Positions 60,592 to 64,000 of a DNA stretch of 64,000 nucleotides are shown here, piece by piece. Under the pieces are notes generated by a model. It searched no databases. It was given only the letters and a program-made list of their open reading frames with translations, and was not told the DNA's origin. The number at the start of each line of letters is the position of its first letter. The stretch's first letter is position 1. The position numbers and the translations under genes were made by a program. The DNA comes from CAVQBL01 sp963710715 (GTDB taxonomy: Bacteria; Pseudomonadota; Gammaproteobacteria; DSM-16500): positions 248,001 to 312,000 of the forward strand of contig CAVQBL010000016.1 of the NCBI GenBank assembly GCA_963710715.1, written 5' to 3'.

Positions 60592-61881
60592 ATGGCTGGT
60601 AAAAAGATTCCGCGGGATTCATTGTCTAATAATTCTATCTTGAGCAAGATATTGAAAATCGGTTTATTTTTTCTTGTTGGGAGTGCATTAGCGGGTAGAA
60701 AAGAAGTAACAAATGGTGAGAGTCTTTCAGTTGTGCGGCCAAACTTTTTTCCTACTGAAACATGTTTCTCTTCCAGCGCTATTTTTAGTGGTTTAAATCT
60801 TAATTTGCAATGTCCAATATCATATGACAATGAACAAAGTGATCCATCTATTTTGCCTGTTCCGCAGTTAAATGACGCCGATAATTTTTTATTAAATAAA
60901 ATTGAGCTAGAAGAGAAATTTGCAAAACAATTAACGACAGAACAACAACTACAGCAAAAGCATCAGATTTTGAATCTTTTAAAAAATTTAGTTAATGATC
61001 CTGGAAAAAAAACACGTATGGACAAATTACTAAATGGTAAAGGATTCAAAATAGTTATTGTGGATTCGTTTGCTGAACAGCCAAATGGCGCTGGTGTGTA
61101 TGTAGAACGCCAAAATACTTTATTTATACGTAGCCCAGATACGTTACCGTGCAACGATACATTTGCAGCAATAATAGGTCACGAAGCACATCATGCTTAT
61201 ATTACTAATTTACGTTGTCATGGTGATCCTATTGCTTGCAAAGTAAATAATGGCGCTGCTAATCCATTCACTAATAAAAAAGGACGAACAAAACTCAAGA
61301 CAGCTATTTCTCGAGGAGATGAATATGTAACCGTCACTTTCCATGATCTCCATGAAAAAGCAAAATTAGGAAAGCTAATACCTGATAGCGATGAACAAAA
61401 AGAATATGCAAATCTGGTGCAGATACTACAGGAATATGAGCCACGATGTGCTGCTGAGTTCTTTTCTGCACGCATGAAAAGACCTGTTCCTAACAAGGGT
61501 GAAAGTGTAAAAATTGGTCTTCAAGGAAATATTTTATTTGTGACGAATGTGACGGAAATAGAAGGAGAAGGAAAATTAGCTTGGGGCAAACTTGTAGAAA
61601 AACCAGACATGGAAAAAGTCGAAGCATTTATATTAGATACACAATATAGGATGGCCAATTTTCCAGAAATGTATGGAAAAATAATGGCACGACAAAGTGG
61701 TGAAAATCCAGACGATTTAATCACATGCGAATCTGACGCTGAAATTAATGCAAATCCTTCTAGCATAATTAAGGCGTTTTATCTAGATGTGGCCAAGTAT
61801 CATGAAAAGTTTCGTAGCAAAATTGAGCATGCTCAGGATAAGAAAAGTCAGGAACAACCCAAGCGTTCCTTCTCACCTTAG
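60592..61881 (+). CDS. HExxH zinc-metallopeptidase-like protein, unknown family
   Basis: 429 residues with GAGG 8 bases before the ATG. Residues 20-36 (LSKILKIGLFFLVGSALAG) form a membrane anchor or signal. The zinc motif is AAIIGHEAHHAYITNL near residue 200, and EYEPRCAAEFFSARMKR near residue 285 contains possible third-ligand glutamates (gluzincin style). Four to six Cys suggest an exported protein. The C-terminal tail is Lys/Gln-rich (EHAQDKKSQEQPKRSFSP). I do not recognise the family. Host-directed or periplasmic roles are possible. Confidence 0.6.
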   Translation: MAGKKIPRDSLSNNSILSKILKIGLFFLVGSALAGRKEVTNGESLSVVRPNFFPTETCFSSSAIFSGLNLNLQCPISYDNEQSDPSILPVPQLNDADNFLLNKIELEEKFAKQLTTEQQLQQKHQILNLLKNLVNDPGKKTRMDKLLNGKGFKIVIVDSFAEQPNGAGVYVERQNTLFIRSPDTLPCNDTFAAIIGHEAHHAYITNLRCHGDPIACKVNNGAANPFTNKKGRTKLKTAISRGDEYVTVTFHDLHEKAKLGKLIPDSDEQKEYANLVQILQEYEPRCAAEFFSARMKRPVPNKGESVKIGLQGNILFVTNVTEIEGEGKLAWGKLVEKPDMEKVEAFILDTQYRMANFPEMYGKIMARQSGENPDDLITCESDAEINANPSSIIKAFYLDVAKYHEKFRSKIEHAQDKKSQEQPKRSFSP

Positions 61882-61959
61882 GAAGGAATGTCTCAACAGT
61901 TTCCTCAGATTAGTTTCTATTTATACTGAAGACATAGGTAACACTTTTGGGAGATGAAC

Positions 61960-62463
61960 ATGACAAAACCTAAACGTATTTTCATCGTTGGACATATGGG
62001 CGCAGGTAAAGCATTGCTGAGCGAAGCATTAGCGAAAAAACTAGGCTGGCAGTATATCGATGCTAATCCTAGCTTAGAGCGTTATATTGGGCGAAATTTG
62101 AATGAAATTTTGGGAAAGCAGGGTGAAGCAGCTTTTCATCGATGTGAAAATGAAATCATATCTCACTATATTGGCATAGAGCATATTGTGATAGTTTTGG
62201 AAGAATCAGTGATCGCCACAGAAGAAAATAGAAAATTATTATCATCAGAGTTTGTTATTTATTTAAAAGTTTCAACACCAACACAAATTGAACGGATGAA
62301 AGGTGGCAGAGTTCCACTACTTCCAATCACTGATATGAAGGCATTCCTGGATAAACAGCATATTGAACGCGATCATCTATTTGAAGAAGTTGCTACGCTA
62401 ACTATAGATTCTACTTCTGTTGAAAAAGATATTAATAAAATAATAAAAGCGCTTGAAGAATAG
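61960..62463 (+). CDS. shikimate-kinase-like protein lacking active-site residues
   Basis: 167 residues from ATG at 61960 (GGGAG 7 bases upstream). The fold follows AroK along its length: RIFIVGHMGAGKALLSEALA, YIDANPSLERYIGRNL, GEAAFHRCENEII, RVPLLPITDMKAF, RDHLFEEVATLTID. But Walker A is GKA instead of GKS/T, the second Asp of DxD is Asn, the GGG loop is replaced by EES, and the shikimate-binding Arg pattern is altered. It is therefore unlikely to phosphorylate shikimate and may be a pseudo-kinase or act on another substrate. Confidence 0.7.
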   Translation: MTKPKRIFIVGHMGAGKALLSEALAKKLGWQYIDANPSLERYIGRNLNEILGKQGEAAFHRCENEIISHYIGIEHIVIVLEESVIATEENRKLLSSEFVIYLKVSTPTQIERMKGGRVPLLPITDMKAFLDKQHIERDHLFEEVATLTIDSTSVEKDINKIIKALEE

Positions 62464-62467
62464 GGAT

Positions 62468-62945
62468 ATGGTTAAGCGAAATAAAGAAAAAGTTTATCAA
62501 TCCTATGAGAAAATCGTTGAGTGGTTTGATGAAGCTCGCACTAAAACTCTCATGGAATCTGAGTACCTTAATTTAATCATAAAATCCGTTCCAACTGGTG
62601 GTTCAGTTTTAGACTTGGGTTGTGGAACAGGAGAACCCATCGCTCAATTTTTTATTGATAAAGGTTTTAAGATCACCCGGCGTTGATGGATGTAAGAAAA
62701 TGATTGAGCTATGCAAGAAACGTTTTCCCAGTGAGCAGTGGATAGTTTCGGATATGCGCGAGATCAATCTGAATCAGCAATTTGATGTAATTCTAGCATG
62801 GCATAGTTTTTTTCATCTTGATCATAATAGCCAGCGCAAGATGTTTAAAATATTTGAAACACATATTAAGCCAGGTGGTATCTTAGCTTTCACTTCTGGT
62901 GAGGAAGAAGGAGAAGTGTGGAGTGATAATGGCGGGCAACAACTT
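62468..62945 (+). pseudogene. methyltransferase, frameshifted and truncated
   Basis: Opens at 62468 (MVKRNKEKVYQSYEKIVEWF). Motif I is SVLDLGCGTGEPIAQFFI. After GFKIT the frame fails at 62676-62678, where one C too many (CCC for CC) turns GVDGCKKMIELCKKRF into the next frame. That frame continues (DVILAWHSFFHLDHNSQRKM, IKPGGILAFTSGEEEGE) until NGGQQLYHA, then runs into the tail of the neighbouring gene. About 40 C-terminal residues of this family are missing. Confidence 0.85.
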
Positions 62946-63246
62946 TATCACGCTTGGCTTCTGATATCAGCTGTTCTAAAGACCATCCGTCGTCATTTTT
63001 ATCTGCACGATCTGTATCAACAATAAGAATGGAATTTTTCGCTTTACCCTTAGTTTTTTCTCTTCGAGAACGATAAATAACCGCTCTCTCAAGCATTGTT
63101 TTACATCCACCGCCACTTAAAACTTCACAATCCAAATGAATATGAATACTATTTTGATCGGAAAGTTGTTGCAAAAATTTTATAAATGACTGCTCCCCTT
63201 CACCTTCTACCGCTAGATAAATCCTTTTGCGTATTTCTCTTACCAT
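62890..63246 (-). pseudogene. RloB-like (TOPRIM-type) protein, truncated
   Basis: 118 residues. Start REIRKRIYLAVEGEGEQSFI is the Toprim/RloB lead (acidic residues in VEGEGE), with LIVDTDRADKNDDGWSLEQL near residue 75 holding the D-x-D motif. The tail after ISEAKRDKV is not family-like and reads through the broken methyltransferase, so the C-terminal half is lost. RloB-type proteins pair with AAA15 ATPases in defence loci such as AbiL; the ATPase lies 3 bp upstream. Confidence 0.7.
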
Positions 63247-63249
63247 TTT

Positions 63250-64000
63250 TTATCCGATATGTGGTACAGCACCTAATTCGCCAGCAAGATATTTTTTCAT
63301 TAAACTAGGGTTACGACGTAAGCCTGTGATATTGCGAGCACTATAAATTTGCGTGGCTTTGCCACATGGTTTTTCAGTAAAAAATATTTGTTCTTTTTCT
63401 AAATCGTCTAACAAGGCAGGATTATGCGCAGTAAAAAATAATTGTGCACTCTTTGGATTGCGCTCAGCGTTGCTAAACCATCGTAAAAGTTCAGGTAGTA
63501 ATAATGGATGTAAATCCGTGTCAATTTCATCAATGATAGCGATACTGCCTTGCTCTAAAGCATAATGCAGCCGAAGAAAGATTTCGATAAAGCGACGAGT
63601 TCCTGCGGACTCTTCAGCAAAAAAAATAAAATCATCAAGTCCTGTGTGTTTAAACTTAGCGAATAAACCTTGTTCTCCTTTTTCAACAGTCATGTATTCG
63701 AGACCCACATCAAAACGTCTGAGTTCTTTGTTTAAGTTATCTAGACATTTTTTATCATTAGCATAAGCGGTTAACCATTGAGTTGGATGCTGTAGAATTC
63801 TGTCGAAACCAATGCTATTTGTTTGAATGGCTCCAATTAATTGGCATAAACGAATAGAAGATTGATGGTTCAATTTTGCAAGCGAACTAATCGTGCTCGC
63901 ATTTGGTCGAACGCTATCTTTTCGTGGGTCATTGTCTGAAATATCAAAAGGATTTCCAAATTTAAATGATTGATCATTTCTTTCAAATAAATTGCGAAAT
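63250..64000 (-). CDS. AAA15-family ATPase, partial (RloA/AbiLi-like)
   Basis: The minus-strand frame is open from 63250 to the window end, so the start is outside. The visible part carries FFAEESAGTRRFIEIFLRLH (ABC-like signature region), GSIAIIDEIDTDLHPLLLPE with Walker B, and LFFTAHNPALLDDLEKEQIF with the H-loop, all AAA15/OLD-like. Walker A should be beyond the edge. Upstream residues FKFGNPFDISDNDPRKD are also in frame. With the RloB-like gene 3 bp downstream it forms an abortive-infection pair whose partner is truncated. Confidence 0.8.
   Translation of the reverse strand, partial: FRNLFERNDQSFKFGNPFDISDNDPRKDSVRPNASTISSLAKLNHQSSIRLCQLIGAIQTNSIGFDRILQHPTQWLTAYANDKKCLDNLNKELRRFDVGLEYMTVEKGEQGLFAKFKHTGLDDFIFFAEESAGTRRFIEIFLRLHYALEQGSIAIIDEIDTDLHPLLLPELLRWFSNAERNPKSAQLFFTAHNPALLDDLEKEQIFFTEKPCGKATQIYSARNITGLRRNPSLMKKYLAGELGAVPHIG

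Overview
The window is AT-rich (mostly about 35-40% GC by eye) and densely coded. It looks like a gammaproteobacterium of the order Legionellales, in the Legionellaceae/Coxiellaceae/Aquicella neighbourhood. The signs are an LqsS/CqsS-like sensor kinase with an LqsR-like regulator, a mobile-type CsrA, Coq7, a SUF operon with SufT and monothiol glutaredoxin, human-like PyrE/PyrF, LPS-core genes, several effector-like orphans (PLD protein, two zinc proteases, a low-complexity helical protein) and many single-gene defence or toxin-antitoxin modules. The genus is an inference. At least five single-base frameshifts occur in otherwise well conserved genes (glyQ, glyS, an ALDH7 gene twice, a methyltransferase), so either the assembly has indel errors or decay is under way.

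Layout. 1-1.9 kb: folK (running off the edge, probably a FolK-FolP fusion), folB and an aldo/keto reductase. 1.9-4.7 kb: a long inverted repeat, then an Rpn-family nuclease gene split by an IS200/IS605 element. The element's ends can be placed to the base because removing it restores one 301-codon frame. 4.8-8.9 kb: VOC protein, SixA-like phosphatase, PA0069-type radical SAM protein, a GC-rich PaaI thioesterase and a DAO-type flavoprotein. 9-15.3 kb: a signalling block with LqsS-like kinase, LqsR-like regulator, S24-type repressor lacking its protease residues, receiver-only regulator, CsrA, an unknown 455-residue protein and a LuxR-type regulator. 15.4-19.2 kb: a methyltransferase whose last 211 bp are repeated 2,998 bp downstream, bracketing a zinc-ribbon membrane protein and an AbiEi/AbiEii module.

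19.3-26.4 kb: Rrf2 regulator-sufB-sufC-sufD-sufS-sufU-iscA-like-sufT-grx, one co-directional operon behind a palindromic operator. 26.4-33 kb: MgtC-like protein, coq7, ABC-2 exporter, rdgB-yggT-proC-yggS and an SseB-like protein. 33-39 kb: OsmC remnant, PLD-like protein, human-like pyrE-pyrF and a KAP NTPase. 39-44 kb: prlC and a frameshifted glyQ-glyS. 44-49 kb: an LPS/lipid cluster with gmhB, plsC, a WaaG-WaaP-type fusion and a protein with two kinase domains in tandem. 49-56 kb: gabD, a serralysin-like metalloprotease, a rearranged split HipA module (kinase first, then HipS joined to an HTH) under a 27-bp-period operator array, and a lysine-degradation pair. 56-60 kb: thioesterase, unknown helical protein and priA, ending in a near-perfect 47-bp palindrome. 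60-64 kb: tRNA-Leu(CAA), tRNA-Arg(CCT), a second zinc-protease-like protein, a shikimate-kinase-like protein stripped of its active site, a broken methyltransferase fused tail-to-tail with a truncated RloB-like gene, and an AAA15 ATPase running off the end.

The most promising material for a new system is the HipT/HipS-HTH locus, the AbiE insert with its zinc-ribbon membrane protein, and the signalling block at 9-15 kb. A family of interspersed repeats (core TCATTGCGAG ... GGCAATCCAG ... GGATTGCTTC) occupies most of the larger intergenic gaps.
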